From: CBDESN01 sp965242495
Lineage (GTDB): Bacteria > Pseudomonadota > Alphaproteobacteria > MPNO01
DNA length: 64,000 nt
Assembly (NCBI GenBank): GCA_965242495.1
Contig: OZ251446.1
Coordinates: forward strand, 3,880,239 to 3,944,238
Direction of reading: 5' to 3'
The notes beneath the pieces are model-generated. The model saw nothing but the letters and a program-made list of their open reading frames with translations, searched no databases and had not been told where the DNA came from. How positions within the stretch are numbered: position 1 is the stretch's first letter; each line of letters opens with the position of its first letter. Position numbers and translations under genes: made by a program. Below are positions 8,977 to 17,329 of this stretch, one piece after another.

Positions 8977-10425
8977 CTAGTCGAGCGACATCAAGCCGGG
9001 CTTGAGACTCCAGCGCGCGTCCCGGGCCTCGCGCCCGAGATCGGGCAGGTCCCGGACCCCGAGCCCGCGCGCCGTGAGCGCCCCGGTCGCCTCCAAAAGC
9101 GTATACGCCTGGACGACGGCGTCGCGCGCCGCCGTGAGCTCCCGGACCTGGTACAGCACGAGGCTCCGTTCGGCGTCCAGCACCTCCCGCGTCGTGCGCT
9201 CGCCGACCGCGGCCTCGCGCCGGATGCCGGCGAGGGCGACGCGCGCCGCCTCCACCGCGGTCGCGAGCGCCGCGCGCCGCTGACGGGCCGCGTTCAACTC
9301 GCGCCACGCGCTCGCGGCCCGCTGCGCCGCCTCGCGTTGCGCCGCGGCCCGCTGGTCCTGCCGCTGCGCCAGCACGTGCCGCGCCTGGCGCAACCTCGCC
9401 CCGCCCGAGCCGGACTGGTAGAGCGGCATGCTCAGCTGGACGCCGATGCTCTGGTCGGTGCTGTTGAGAAAGCCGGGGCTGCCATGTCCTACGGTCCTGG
9501 TGACGGAAGCCCTCAGATCGACGCGCGGCCCGAGGCCTCCCTTGGCGGCGCGCACCGCATGCGCGGCGGCGCGCTCCGCGTGCACGGCGGCGCGCACCGC
9601 GGGACGTTCGGTCCGGGCCGCGTCGAGCGCCGCGTTCAGCGTCTCGGGCAGGTTGGCCGGCTCGCCGGCCGCCTCCAGATCGTCCGCCGGCATCCCCACC
9701 AGCGCTTCGAACAGGGCCCGCTGCACTTGGAGGTCGGCCTTGGCCGACGCCACGTCGGCGGCGGCGATCTCCCGCTCCGCGTCGGCTTGGGCGACGTCGG
9801 CCTGGGTGCGGTCCCCAACCCGGAACTGGGCCCTGGTCTCGCGGGACCGGGCCTCGAAAGAGACGAGCGAAGCCTCGCGCAGCCGTACGGTGCGCCCGGC
9901 GCGGAGCACGTCGAGATAGGCCGTGGCCGCGCGCAGGAGCACGATCTGCTCCGTGTCCTCGACGCTGGCGTGGCCCTGCCGCACGCTCTCCATGGCCCGG
10001 CGCAGCTCCGCCCCGTCCCGGCCGCTGTTGAAGAGGTTCTGCGTGTAGACGAGCTCCATCGACTCCCTGTCGCTGCCGTCGCTGGCGGTCTCGAAGCCGG
10101 GCGCCGAAAACGGAACGAACCTGTTGGGGATCGGGCGCCCCGCGGCGTCGATCACCGGGAGGGGCACGAAACGGGGAGCGGTCTGCTTGGTGGTGTTGCC
10201 GAGCCGGGTGCCGCTCGCGCTCGCGTTGAGCCGGATCGTCGGCAGCCACGCCGAGAGGGCGAGAGGCACGCTCTCATGGCCGGAGCGGGCCGCGTCGCGG
10301 GCGGCCCGCACGTTCGGGTTGGATCGCGCCGCCTCGGCCAGCGCCTCCTCGATGGTGATCGCGCGGGCCGACGCGGCGACGACCGAAGACGCCGCCAGAG
10401 CGGCGACTGCGAACCGCCAGAGCAT
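8977..10425 (-). CDS. TolC-family outer-membrane efflux protein
   Basis: A 482-aa outer-membrane channel. A signal peptide is visible (MLWRFAVAALAASSVVAASA, cut near residue 22). The mature protein has two TolC repeats rich in long amphipathic helices (Ala/Arg/Glu-rich, about 150-260 and 340-440) and beta segments with NTTK and QLSMPLYQSG. It would complete the trans-envelope channel with HlyD and the ABC proteins encoded on the opposite strand. It begins eight bases after the stop of the precursor gene, so it belongs to the biosynthetic transcript. A dedicated TolC inside a RiPP locus suggests secretion to the outside rather than periplasmic release. Confidence 0.9.
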   Translation of the reverse strand: MLWRFAVAALAASSVVAASARAITIEEALAEAARSNPNVRAARDAARSGHESVPLALSAWLPTIRLNASASGTRLGNTTKQTAPRFVPLPVIDAAGRPIPNRFVPFSAPGFETASDGSDRESMELVYTQNLFNSGRDGAELRRAMESVRQGHASVEDTEQIVLLRAATAYLDVLRAGRTVRLREASLVSFEARSRETRAQFRVGDRTQADVAQADAEREIAAADVASAKADLQVQRALFEALVGMPADDLEAAGEPANLPETLNAALDAARTERPAVRAAVHAERAAAHAVRAAKGGLGPRVDLRASVTRTVGHGSPGFLNSTDQSIGVQLSMPLYQSGSGGARLRQARHVLAQRQDQRAAAQREAAQRAASAWRELNAARQRRAALATAVEAARVALAGIRREAAVGERTTREVLDAERSLVLYQVRELTAARDAVVQAYTLLEATGALTARGLGVRDLPDLGREARDARWSLKPGLMSLD

Positions 10426-10433
10426 CTTCCGGG

Positions 10434-10694
10434 CTATTTGAGAGGAGCCGGCAACACGATGTGCAGGAGATTCTCGGTGTTGAACAGCAGCTTGACCTGG
10501 GCGCCCTCGGGGATCTCGAGACCCTCGTCCTTGAGCACCCGGGTCGGGTTCGCGTCCACCTTCGCCTTGAAGTCGGGGTCGCCGTAATACTTGGCGACGA
10601 TGTCGGCGTAGACCTGCTGGTTGCGTTCGACCCGCTCGGGGGTGAGTTCCGCGAGCGCCGCATCGATGTCGGGATTGTTCGTGGCGTCAGACAT
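10434..10694 (-). CDS. NHLP-type RiPP precursor consisting of the leader only
   Basis: An 86-aa protein resembling the nitrile-hydratase-alpha-like leader of NHLP peptides: a helical N-terminus (ERVERNQQVYADIVAKYYGD), then DFKAKVDANPTRVLKDEGLE and VKLLFNTENLLHIVLP. In the family this leader continues into an ELSDEELEAVAGG-like tail, a Gly-Gly cleavage site and a Cys/Ser/Thr-rich core. Here the ORF stops four residues after HIVLP (APLK), with no Gly-Gly, no Cys and no core. The ATG at 10694 has AGGAGAG and a closer GGAG upstream. The frame is intact and TolC begins eight bases after the stop, so there is no room for a lost core. It may be a stand-alone leader acting in trans, or the core may have been deleted. 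Confidence 0.85.
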   Translation of the reverse strand: MSDATNNPDIDAALAELTPERVERNQQVYADIVAKYYGDPDFKAKVDANPTRVLKDEGLEIPEGAQVKLLFNTENLLHIVLPAPLK

Positions 10695-10792
10695 GCTCCG
10701 TATTCTCTCCTCTGTTTGTCCGCATCGTCCTTTTCGTCGGACGGCCGCGCGACGCATTTCCGCGGAACGGGCGGAAGCCGTCTCACATCATA

Positions 10793-10805
10793 CCCCCCCC
10801 CCCCC
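10793..10805. repeat. homopolymer of 13 C (13 G on the coding strand)
   Basis: The run lies in the 196-base gap between the ycaO stop and the precursor start, about 100 bases upstream of the precursor ATG. On the transcribed strand it is poly-G, as in the tract ahead of the export operon. Confidence 0.9.
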
Positions 10806-10890
10806 GGGTTTGCAACCCATTGTCCGGGTTCGCTGCATATGAGACGGCGGGGCGTCCGATGCGGGTCGGGCCGCGCTCCGAAAGCTCCGC

Positions 10891-13266
10891 TCAGAAGAAG
10901 ACCGGGACGGGGTTGAGATCGGCTTCGGGCGTAGGCGTCTCCCGCCACCCCATCTTCACCGGAACATCGTACAGACGGCCCGGACCGAAACGCGCCCAGA
11001 AATGCCGCAGACCCGGAACGATCGTCTTCGTCACCGGCATCCCGACGTCCGGCCGCGTCTGGTCCAGAACCAGAAACTCCAACCCCAACCCCTCCACCAA
11101 CGCCCGGCAACGCTCCACGTCCTCACGCAGGTCCGACGTCGCCGGCGCCGCGTAGTCCCCCGCCCCCCGCTTCGGCGCCGACGACGACGGCGACAGATAC
11201 CGATGCGCCGACAGCTTCGCGTTCTTCCACCACCACAGCGACTCCGGGTCGTCGTGGAGATACCCGCCCCCGTCGACGTCCACGTCCCGCACCGCGCTCA
11301 GGTCCTGGTTCAGCTCGCACACCGCCCGCAGCGCCGCGATGCGCGGATCGCCATGCGCCCCGGCCGCGAGCAGGATGTCCTCGGCCTCCTTGTCCACCCG
11401 CCGCGACACCGCCACGAACACCGGGATCCCAAGGTCGTTGGTCGCATCCAGAACCCACAGCTCGCGGTTGAACGAGGCGTAGTACGCGCGCGCCCCCGAC
11501 AGATAGTCGTCGCCGAACCCCTCCAACTCCACCTCCGGCAGCGACAGCCGGTTGTACCACCAGCACGCGAACGCATCCCGCTCCGCCAACTCGTAGAACC
11601 CCTGAAGGATCGCCTCCTCCAGCGTGTTCCCCGCCGCGCATCCGTTCGAATCCGGTCCGCAGTAGATCACCCCGCCCTCCGACGGCGCCGAGAAGTACAG
11701 CAGCGACGTCGGCAGCCACCGATGACGACCCGCCGTCAGCGACCACACCGGCGTCCAGTCCATCTCCACGCCCGGATCGAAGCGCGACGTCACGTAGTTG
11801 AACCGCGACCCCTGGGCGTTGATCTCCTCCGCCCGCTCGTACTGACCCTCGCTGTACAGCATCACCTCGTTGGGATGGATCGCCTCTCCCGCCGCGAAGT
11901 CATCGAACCGTCCCCGGCGCCGTATCTCGTCGCCGTGATACACCCCCGAATAACGCTCCACCGCCTCGCACAGCGCGCTCGCCTCCGCCTGCTCCGCCGT
12001 GCTCCCCTTGCCCGAACTCTTGGTCCGCAGGCTGGTCCGCAGCATATGCAGGCTGTCCGCCTTCAGCGCCAGGTTGCTCCCCGCCCAATACACGTGCAGC
12101 CACGAATCCGACGCCGCCGTAACCCGCATCAACTGCGTCACCACCCCGCTGATCGGACTCACCAGATGGCGGTAGGCGCGCACCGTCTCCTGCGGCGGAA
12201 CCGAGCGCAGACCCCCGCTGTTCCACACCGGCTTCGGACTCGGACCCAACACCACCGGCGACGGCGCGCGGTCCGGGCGATGCAGCGCCTCGTCCCCGCA
12301 CGCCGCGCATTGCGGGCGCCGCGTGACCGGATGGCGCTCCCCCGCAAGGTCGTACAGCGACAGCGACAGCACGTGCCCGTGCAGCGCCGCCGTATCCCCC
12401 AACACCACCCAACGCGCAATCTCAACCGACGCCAGACCCAGAACCGCCTCCGCGAACGGCGGCGCGCTCGCGCGCGGGAGAACGGCCGCCGTATCCCCGG
12501 CCGTGTTGCGCAGGAAGTTCCCCACCTCGTCGTTGCCCCGCATCCGGTGCGCCAGACACGCCCAGCACGCGCCGCCCTCCCCGGGCCGGAACACCGGACC
12601 GAACAGCGGCCGCACGCCGTCCGCCTTCACCAGAACCCACGGCGTCCCCGACGCCAGATGCCGGCGGTTGATCCCGGCATGCGCCTCGTCCAGATAGTCG
12701 ACCGCGCGCGCCACATGCAGCGTCGCCGCATCCCCGTCCGCGGCCCCGTCCGCAACCACCGACAGGCCCATCGCCGACAGACCCGCCGCCAAGCGCCCGT
12801 CCGCGTCCCCCGATACCGATACCCGCGCCGAACCCAGACGCTCCTCCGCCCAGCGCGGCGACACCCCCGCCGAGCACCAGAACGCCGCCGCGTCCCGGCC
12901 CATCCCGAACTCGCCCGACACCACGTAGCCCTTCGACGCCAGCGACACCAGCGTCGTCTGAACCTCCAGCGGACCATACGTTCCCGACAGCGCAACCGCG
13001 ATCTCATGGCGCGTGCGCGTCCCGTCGAGCAGCGGCAGGAGATCGACGTAACGCCGCCCGTAAAGCGCCGCGTTGAAGGTCTCCGAAACCAGCAGCGCCG
13101 CCTCGCCGCCAAGCGGGCGGACCTCCAGATGCGGCGACAGAAGCGGACGCTCCACCGTGCCGCGGTCCGCCTCCGTAACCCGGAACAGCGCCCGCGCCGC
13201 GCTCGCGGGATGGTCGAACAGCCCCGGACCCGGCGCGCCGGACGACTGATTGGCGGCGCTCTCCAT
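10891..13266 (-). CDS. fused TOMM cyclodehydratase: E1-like/leader-binding domain plus YcaO
   Basis: A 791-aa protein that would heterocyclise Cys/Ser/Thr to azolines using ATP. Residues about 1-350 form the E1-like bacteriocin cyclodehydratase domain. Its two zinc-binding pairs are visible in CWACLAHR (about 233-240) and CAAC (about 318-321). Residues about 380-791 are the YcaO domain, with ATP/Mg motifs SSGKGSTAEQAEA (near 414) and AGNTLEEAILQGFYELAERD. It has the Pro-containing C-terminus NPVPVFF typical of active cyclodehydratases. The start ATG has GGGGAG eight bases upstream. It heads the minus-strand operon. No SagB-like flavin dehydrogenase gene is nearby, so products may remain azolines. 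It uses G-ending codons (GCG, GGG, GTG) more than its neighbours. Confidence 0.92.
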   Translation of the reverse strand: MESAANQSSGAPGPGLFDHPASAARALFRVTEADRGTVERPLLSPHLEVRPLGGEAALLVSETFNAALYGRRYVDLLPLLDGTRTRHEIAVALSGTYGPLEVQTTLVSLASKGYVVSGEFGMGRDAAAFWCSAGVSPRWAEERLGSARVSVSGDADGRLAAGLSAMGLSVVADGAADGDAATLHVARAVDYLDEAHAGINRRHLASGTPWVLVKADGVRPLFGPVFRPGEGGACWACLAHRMRGNDEVGNFLRNTAGDTAAVLPRASAPPFAEAVLGLASVEIARWVVLGDTAALHGHVLSLSLYDLAGERHPVTRRPQCAACGDEALHRPDRAPSPVVLGPSPKPVWNSGGLRSVPPQETVRAYRHLVSPISGVVTQLMRVTAASDSWLHVYWAGSNLALKADSLHMLRTSLRTKSSGKGSTAEQAEASALCEAVERYSGVYHGDEIRRRGRFDDFAAGEAIHPNEVMLYSEGQYERAEEINAQGSRFNYVTSRFDPGVEMDWTPVWSLTAGRHRWLPTSLLYFSAPSEGGVIYCGPDSNGCAAGNTLEEAILQGFYELAERDAFACWWYNRLSLPEVELEGFGDDYLSGARAYYASFNRELWVLDATNDLGIPVFVAVSRRVDKEAEDILLAAGAHGDPRIAALRAVCELNQDLSAVRDVDVDGGGYLHDDPESLWWWKNAKLSAHRYLSPSSSAPKRGAGDYAAPATSDLREDVERCRALVEGLGLEFLVLDQTRPDVGMPVTKTIVPGLRHFWARFGPGRLYDVPVKMGWRETPTPEADLNPVPVFF

Positions 13267-13296
13267 CGACGAAACTCCCCGATGCGGCGGGCGCCG

Positions 13297-13324
13297 AGGA
13301 TACGGTCGCGACGCCGCGCGTCAA
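13297..13324 (-). promoter_or_regulatory. candidate promoter of the ycaO-precursor-tolC operon
   Basis: On the minus strand TTGACG (13324-13319) and TATCCT (13302-13297) are separated by 16 bases. The expected transcription start is about 20-25 bases ahead of the YcaO ATG at 13266. Confidence 0.5.
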
Positions 13325-13340
13325 GCGAACCGCGCGCGCG

Positions 13341-13539
13341 GTCCGAGAGTCCGTTCGAGAAATCGGGTCCCGCCGGAGCGCGCCCGCCCTGGATTCCCGC
13401 TTTCGCGGGAATGACGGAGGGGCTGTGACGATGGCCCTCCTGGAGCCGCATCCCGTTTCCTGCCTCCGTGGAGACGAAGGGGCTGTAACGACGGCCCGAG
13501 GGAAGCCATCGGCTCGAGGCGGATACGCCCCCCCTCCGT
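13341..13539. repeat. dispersed palindromic repeat cluster
   Basis: It holds the module agtccgttcgagaaa, the palindrome attcccgctttcgcgggaat near 13395, and the module ggctcgaggcggatacgcc near 13510. The same modules recur at 17160, 18852, 28035, 52195 and 59035. No gene is visible in them. Confidence 0.8.
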
Positions 13540-13717
13540 CATTCCCGCGAAAGAGTGTGTGAAGAAATCCCAAGGCATCCGCGTAATTCGGGATTTTCGC
13601 CATGTCGATAGGAACACAAATGATCTATATAAGGAACGTATGTGGGTCAAATGTGGTGAATCGACCGGATAGACCACAGGTCTTGGGGTTTCTTCACACA
13701 CTCGAAAGCGGGAATCC
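13540..13717. mobile_element. MITE-like element with 35-bp inverted arms
   Basis: The left arm (13540-13573, cattcccgcgaaagagtgtg...) and right arm (13682-13717) are imperfect inverted repeats of each other. They enclose about 108 bases that are clearly more AT-rich than the surroundings and contain tctatataagg. There is no ORF of note inside. The same arms in the same inverted arrangement flank the IS at 17330-18851. This layout fits a non-autonomous transposable element or a hairpin-forming repeat pair. Confidence 0.55.
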
Positions 13718-13788
13718 ATTTCGGACGAAGCCTTCTCGCCGGCCCCCCCGGCGCTGGCGCAGCCGGGGGCCGCCCGACCCGCCCTGCG

Positions 13789-15237
13789 TCACTCCGCGCG
13801 GGGCAGCCGCAGCTCGCCCAGCGGCGGCAGGCCGTAATCGGCCCAGCGCCCCGCCACCTCGCGCAGTCGGTCGAGGGGCGGCAGCGAAACGTCGGGATAG
13901 GTCCATTTGCGGGTCGCGTCGATCACCACCTTGGCGCCCTTGATCTCCTCCGGCGCCAGCCCGTCGCGCAGCGACGACGGGTCGAGCTCCACCGCCGCGG
14001 TGTCGGCGAGGATGCGCAGGTCCCGGTCCGGGCGCACCCGCCAGGCCAGGATCCAGTCGCGCATGAACGGATCCTCGATGTCGATGTCGTCGTCGGTCAC
14101 CACGATCCATTTGAAGTAGCTCATGCCGAAATGGCCCATCGCGGCGAACGCCGTCTGATCGACGTGGCCGTCGTACATTTTCTTCAGCGCGATCCACAGC
14201 GTCGCCGTGCAGCCGCCCGCCTCCAGCGCGTGCACGCCGGCGACGCCGGGGATATTGAGGTCGTCCCGCAGATGCTTCTTGAGCCCCGCCTCCAGCAGCG
14301 CCCGCTTGATCATGCTGCTCTCGCTGGGCGGAAACTGGCTGACGACCCCCATCATGATCGGGTCGGCCCGATGGGTGATGCAGGCGGCGCGGAACACCGG
14401 GCAGGCGCGCCCGCCGGCCATGTAGCCGGTGAACTCGCCGAACGGGCCTTCGGCCTCCGGCCCGTCGATCAGCACCTCGCCCTCGATCACGATCTCGGCC
14501 GTCGCCGGGACCTCCAGGTCCACGGTCTCGCATTTGACCAGCTCGATCGCCTCGCCGCGGATGCCGCCGGCGACCGCGAGCTCGTCCGGCCCGTAGCGCG
14601 ACGGCGCCACCAGATACTGCGTCGGATCGGCGCCGATGAAGATCGCCGCCGGCATGTTCGACCCGCGCCGTCTCCACTTCTCGTAATGGATGGCGCCGCC
14701 CCGGTCGGGCGCGCCGAACAGGATGCCGGTCCTGTCGGCGCCCTTGATCTGGCAGCGCCGGATGCCGATGTTGCGCCGTCCGGTGTCGGGGTCCTTGGTC
14801 ACCCATAGCGGCGTCAGATACGGCCCCGCGTCCTTCTCCGGCGTCCAGACCGGGATCGGCAGCGACCGCAGATCGACCTCCGCCCCCTTTCGCACCACCT
14901 CCTTGCAGGGGCCGGTCGCCGTCAGCACCGGCTCGATCGGGCGGTTCATGCCGGCGATCACCCGGTCGTGGATGGCGGCGAAGTCGGGCTCGCAGCCCAG
15001 CGCCGTCCCGATCATCCGCCGCGACGCCGCGATCACGCCGCCGACCACCTTCGCGCCGGGGAAGCCCTTGACGTTGCGGAACCCGATGCCGTAGCGGTCG
15101 TCCTCGTCCATGGCGCGGAAGATCATGCGCAGCACCGAGGCGATCTCCCAGTCCTTGTCGACCTCCTTGTCGACCCAACGCATCAGTCCCTGCTGCTCCA
15201 GCGCCTGGAGATAGGCGCGCAGGCTGTCATAGGCCAT
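13789..15237 (-). CDS. UbiD-family (prenylated-flavin) decarboxylase
   Basis: A 482-aa protein matching the UbiD family across its length: N-terminal MAYDSLRAYLQALEQQG, the FRNVKGFPGAKVV segment, GEFTGYMAGG and the C-terminal IDATRKWTYPDVSLPP. UbiD enzymes carry out reversible decarboxylation of aromatic or alpha,beta-unsaturated acids with prenyl-FMN supplied by a UbiX partner. No ubiX is visible nearby. The ATG at 15237 has GGGAG five bases upstream and fits the family start better than the ATG-like codon 12 residues earlier. It is divergent from the VOC gene at 15395. It could be the ubiquinone-pathway enzyme or a catabolic paralogue, and the context does not decide. Confidence 0.88.
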   Translation of the reverse strand: MAYDSLRAYLQALEQQGLMRWVDKEVDKDWEIASVLRMIFRAMDEDDRYGIGFRNVKGFPGAKVVGGVIAASRRMIGTALGCEPDFAAIHDRVIAGMNRPIEPVLTATGPCKEVVRKGAEVDLRSLPIPVWTPEKDAGPYLTPLWVTKDPDTGRRNIGIRRCQIKGADRTGILFGAPDRGGAIHYEKWRRRGSNMPAAIFIGADPTQYLVAPSRYGPDELAVAGGIRGEAIELVKCETVDLEVPATAEIVIEGEVLIDGPEAEGPFGEFTGYMAGGRACPVFRAACITHRADPIMMGVVSQFPPSESSMIKRALLEAGLKKHLRDDLNIPGVAGVHALEAGGCTATLWIALKKMYDGHVDQTAFAAMGHFGMSYFKWIVVTDDDIDIEDPFMRDWILAWRVRPDRDLRILADTAAVELDPSSLRDGLAPEEIKGAKVVIDATRKWTYPDVSLPPLDRLREVAGRWADYGLPPLGELRLPRAE

Positions 15238-15394
15238 GCTCGCTCCCGCCCGGTTGCGGCGTCGTTGTAGCACCGGGGCGGCGGCGCCGGAAGGCGGCCG
15301 AGGCGCCCGGACGCGCCCGGACGCCGGGGCTGGCGCCGCCGCCCGCGCCGGGGCATATTGCCGCGCATCGGACCAACGAACGGAGGGCTGCGCG

Positions 15395-15967
15395 ATGACG
15401 GACCGACCGATCGGAAGCGGCGGCCTGCCGGTCTTCGGGCTACACCATTCGGCCTATCGCTGCCGCGACGCCGAGGAGACCCGCGCCTTCTACGAGGATG
15501 TGGTGGGCTTCCCCCTGGCGATGGCCCTGGAGCTCGACCAGCAGCCGACCACCGGCGAGGACGTGCGCTACATGCACGTCTTCTTCGACATCGGCAGCCT
15601 CGACGCCGAACGGCCCAGCTACATCGCCTTCTTCGAGGTGCCGGACCGGGCGGGGGACGATCCGGCCGAGCTGTACAAGCGCCGCTGGGGCATGGACCTC
15701 CACTTCGCCATGCGGGCGCCCGACCACGAAACGGTCCGCAGCCTGCGGGATCGGCTGGTCGCCAGGGGCGTCGAGGTCGAAGGTCCGGTGAGCCACGGGA
15801 TGATCACCTCGATCTACTTCCACGACCCCAACGGCTACCGGCTCGAATTCTGCGCCGAGGACGAGGCCGAGCAGCGCTGCATGGCCGAACACCGCCGGTC
15901 CGCCCACGCCAACCTCGCCCGCTGGGAGGAGTGGAAGGCGGCGCGGCCCCGGCCGCAAGCCGCCTGA
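15395..15967 (+). CDS. VOC-superfamily (glyoxalase/extradiol dioxygenase-like) protein
   Basis: A 190-aa protein with the paired beta-alpha-beta-beta-beta repeats of the vicinal oxygen chelate fold. The opening is GLHHSAYRCRDAEETRAFYE (first metal His in HHSAY), and the second module carries MDLHFAMRAPDHE and YFHDPNGYRLEFCAED with a late Glu ligand. The family includes glyoxalase I, ring-cleaving dioxygenases and resistance proteins, and the reaction is not readable. The start ATG has GGAGG eight bases ahead. It is divergent from the UbiD gene (157 bases) and convergent with the ABC ATPase gene (5-base gap), suggesting a UbiD/VOC aromatic-acid pair sharing a divergent control region. Confidence 0.8.
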   Translation: MTDRPIGSGGLPVFGLHHSAYRCRDAEETRAFYEDVVGFPLAMALELDQQPTTGEDVRYMHVFFDIGSLDAERPSYIAFFEVPDRAGDDPAELYKRRWGMDLHFAMRAPDHETVRSLRDRLVARGVEVEGPVSHGMITSIYFHDPNGYRLEFCAEDEAEQRCMAEHRRSAHANLARWEEWKAARPRPQAA

Positions 15968-15972
15968 GCCGC

Positions 15973-17034
15973 TCACGGCGGCGCGGCGGTCGCGCCTTCC
16001 AACAGCCGCTCCGTCGTCCGGTCGAACAGCAGCGTATCCGCCGGGTCGAAGGCGAGCCTCACCCGGTCGCCCGCCTGGCGCGCCGGCGCGCCGGGCTCCA
16101 GCGCCCGCAACGCGCCCAGCGGCGAGGCGACGGCGTAGAGGGTCTCGCGCCCCATCGGCTCCACGTCGCGGATCGCGCCTTCCAGCCCGCGCGCCGCGAA
16201 GGCGACGTGTTCGGGCCGGATGCCGAGCACCGCATCGCCGTCGGGGCAGCCGTCGGCGGCGAGCCGGCATCCGGCGGCCTCGAACGCCCCGCCGTCGACG
16301 CGGCCGGGGATCAGGTTGACCGTCGGCGCGCCGACGAAGCGGGCCACGAACAGCGACGCCGGCCGGCGGTACAGCTCGTCCGGCGCGCCCAGCTGCTCGA
16401 TGCCGCCCGCGTTCATGCAGACGATCCGGTCGGCCATCGACATGGCTTCGATCTGGTCGTGCGTCACCAGCAGGGTCGTCACCCGGAGCTCGCGCTGGAT
16501 CGCCCGGATCTCCGAGCGCATCGTCGCCCGCAGCGTCGCGTCCAGGTTCGACAGCGGCTCGTCCAGCAGCAGCAGCTGCGGCTCCTTGACCAGGGCGCGG
16601 GCCAGGGCGACGCGCTGCTGCTGCCCGCCCGAGAGCTGCGCCGGCCGCCGCTCCAGCAGGTCGGAGATCTGCGCCAGGGCGGCGATGCGCTCGACGCGCC
16701 GCGCCGCCTCGGCCGCGGGCAGCCGCTTGAACCGCAGCGGGAAGGCGATGTTGTCCCGCGCGCTCATATGGGGGTAGAGGGCGTAGGACTGGAAGACGAT
16801 GCCGACGTTGCGGTCGCGCGCCTCGACTTCGTTGACGACCGCCCCGTCGAAGCGGATCGCGCCCTGCGTCGGGGCGTAGATGCCGGCCAGCATCAGCAGC
16901 AGCGTCGACTTGCCGCAGCCCGAAGGACCGAGCACGGCGACGAGCTCGCCATCGGCGACCGCGAGCGTCACGTCGTCCACCGCCCGCGCCGCGCCCCAGC
17001 GTTTCCCGACCCCCTCGAGCTCCAGCCGCGCCAT
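15973..17034 (-). CDS. sugar-type ABC transporter ATPase (MalK/UgpC-like)
   Basis: A 353-aa ATPase of the carbohydrate-uptake class. It shows Walker A GPSGCGKSTLLLMLAG, signature LSGGQQQRVALARALVKEPQ and Walker B LLLLDEPLSNLDATLR, followed by the switch His (LLVTHDQIEAMSMAD). A C-terminal regulatory OB/TOBE region follows (about 240-353; GIRPEHVAF). It couples ATP hydrolysis to import. The ATG at 17034 has GAAGG upstream; the TTG three codons earlier is less likely. Its natural partners appear to be the permeases and binding protein at 20333-23721, from which it is now separated by an IS, repeats and an AAA ATPase. Confidence 0.92.
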   Translation of the reverse strand: MARLELEGVGKRWGAARAVDDVTLAVADGELVAVLGPSGCGKSTLLLMLAGIYAPTQGAIRFDGAVVNEVEARDRNVGIVFQSYALYPHMSARDNIAFPLRFKRLPAAEAARRVERIAALAQISDLLERRPAQLSGGQQQRVALARALVKEPQLLLLDEPLSNLDATLRATMRSEIRAIQRELRVTTLLVTHDQIEAMSMADRIVCMNAGGIEQLGAPDELYRRPASLFVARFVGAPTVNLIPGRVDGGAFEAAGCRLAADGCPDGDAVLGIRPEHVAFAARGLEGAIRDVEPMGRETLYAVASPLGALRALEPGAPARQAGDRVRLAFDPADTLLFDRTTERLLEGATAAPP

Positions 17035-17039
17035 CGCCC

Positions 17040-17150
17040 TCAACCTTCGTCCCGAAACAGCGCCGTCAGGAAGGCGCGCGCGCCTTCGAGGGCCGGATGG
17101 TCGAGGTCCCAGGCGCCGTCCTTCCCCTTCGCTGCGACGCCGGCGGCCTC
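17040..17150 (-). pseudogene. 3' remnant of an unidentified gene upstream of the ABC ATPase
   Basis: On the minus strand a frame ending in TGA at 17040-17042, just before the ATPase start, reads GAWDLDHPALEGARAF followed by LTALFRDEG. This looks like a natural protein C-terminus. Further upstream the frame passes into dispersed-repeat sequence (from about 17155), so the rest of the gene is missing. It was probably another member of the transporter operon, cut by the repeat/IS insertion. The family cannot be named from about 35 residues. Confidence 0.45.
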
Positions 17151-17154
17151 CCTC

Positions 17155-17329
17155 GGACCGTCGTCCCAGGCTCCTCGCCCCCGCGGAAGCAGGAAGCGGG
17201 AATCCATGGTGGGAAAGGACGGGTCCTTAGCGTATCCGCCTCGAGCCGATGGTCTCCCTTGGACCGTCGTCACAGCCCCCCTCCGTCATTCCCGCGAAAG
17301 AGCGTGTGAAGGAATCTTGGCGTTCGTTA
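17155..17329. repeat. dispersed palindromic repeats left of the IS
   Basis: These include gcgggaatccatggtggg, the gtatccgcctcgagccgatgg module near 17240, and an arm (17287-17324, cattcccgcgaaagagcgtg...) that is inverted relative to the arm on the other side of the IS. Confidence 0.75.
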
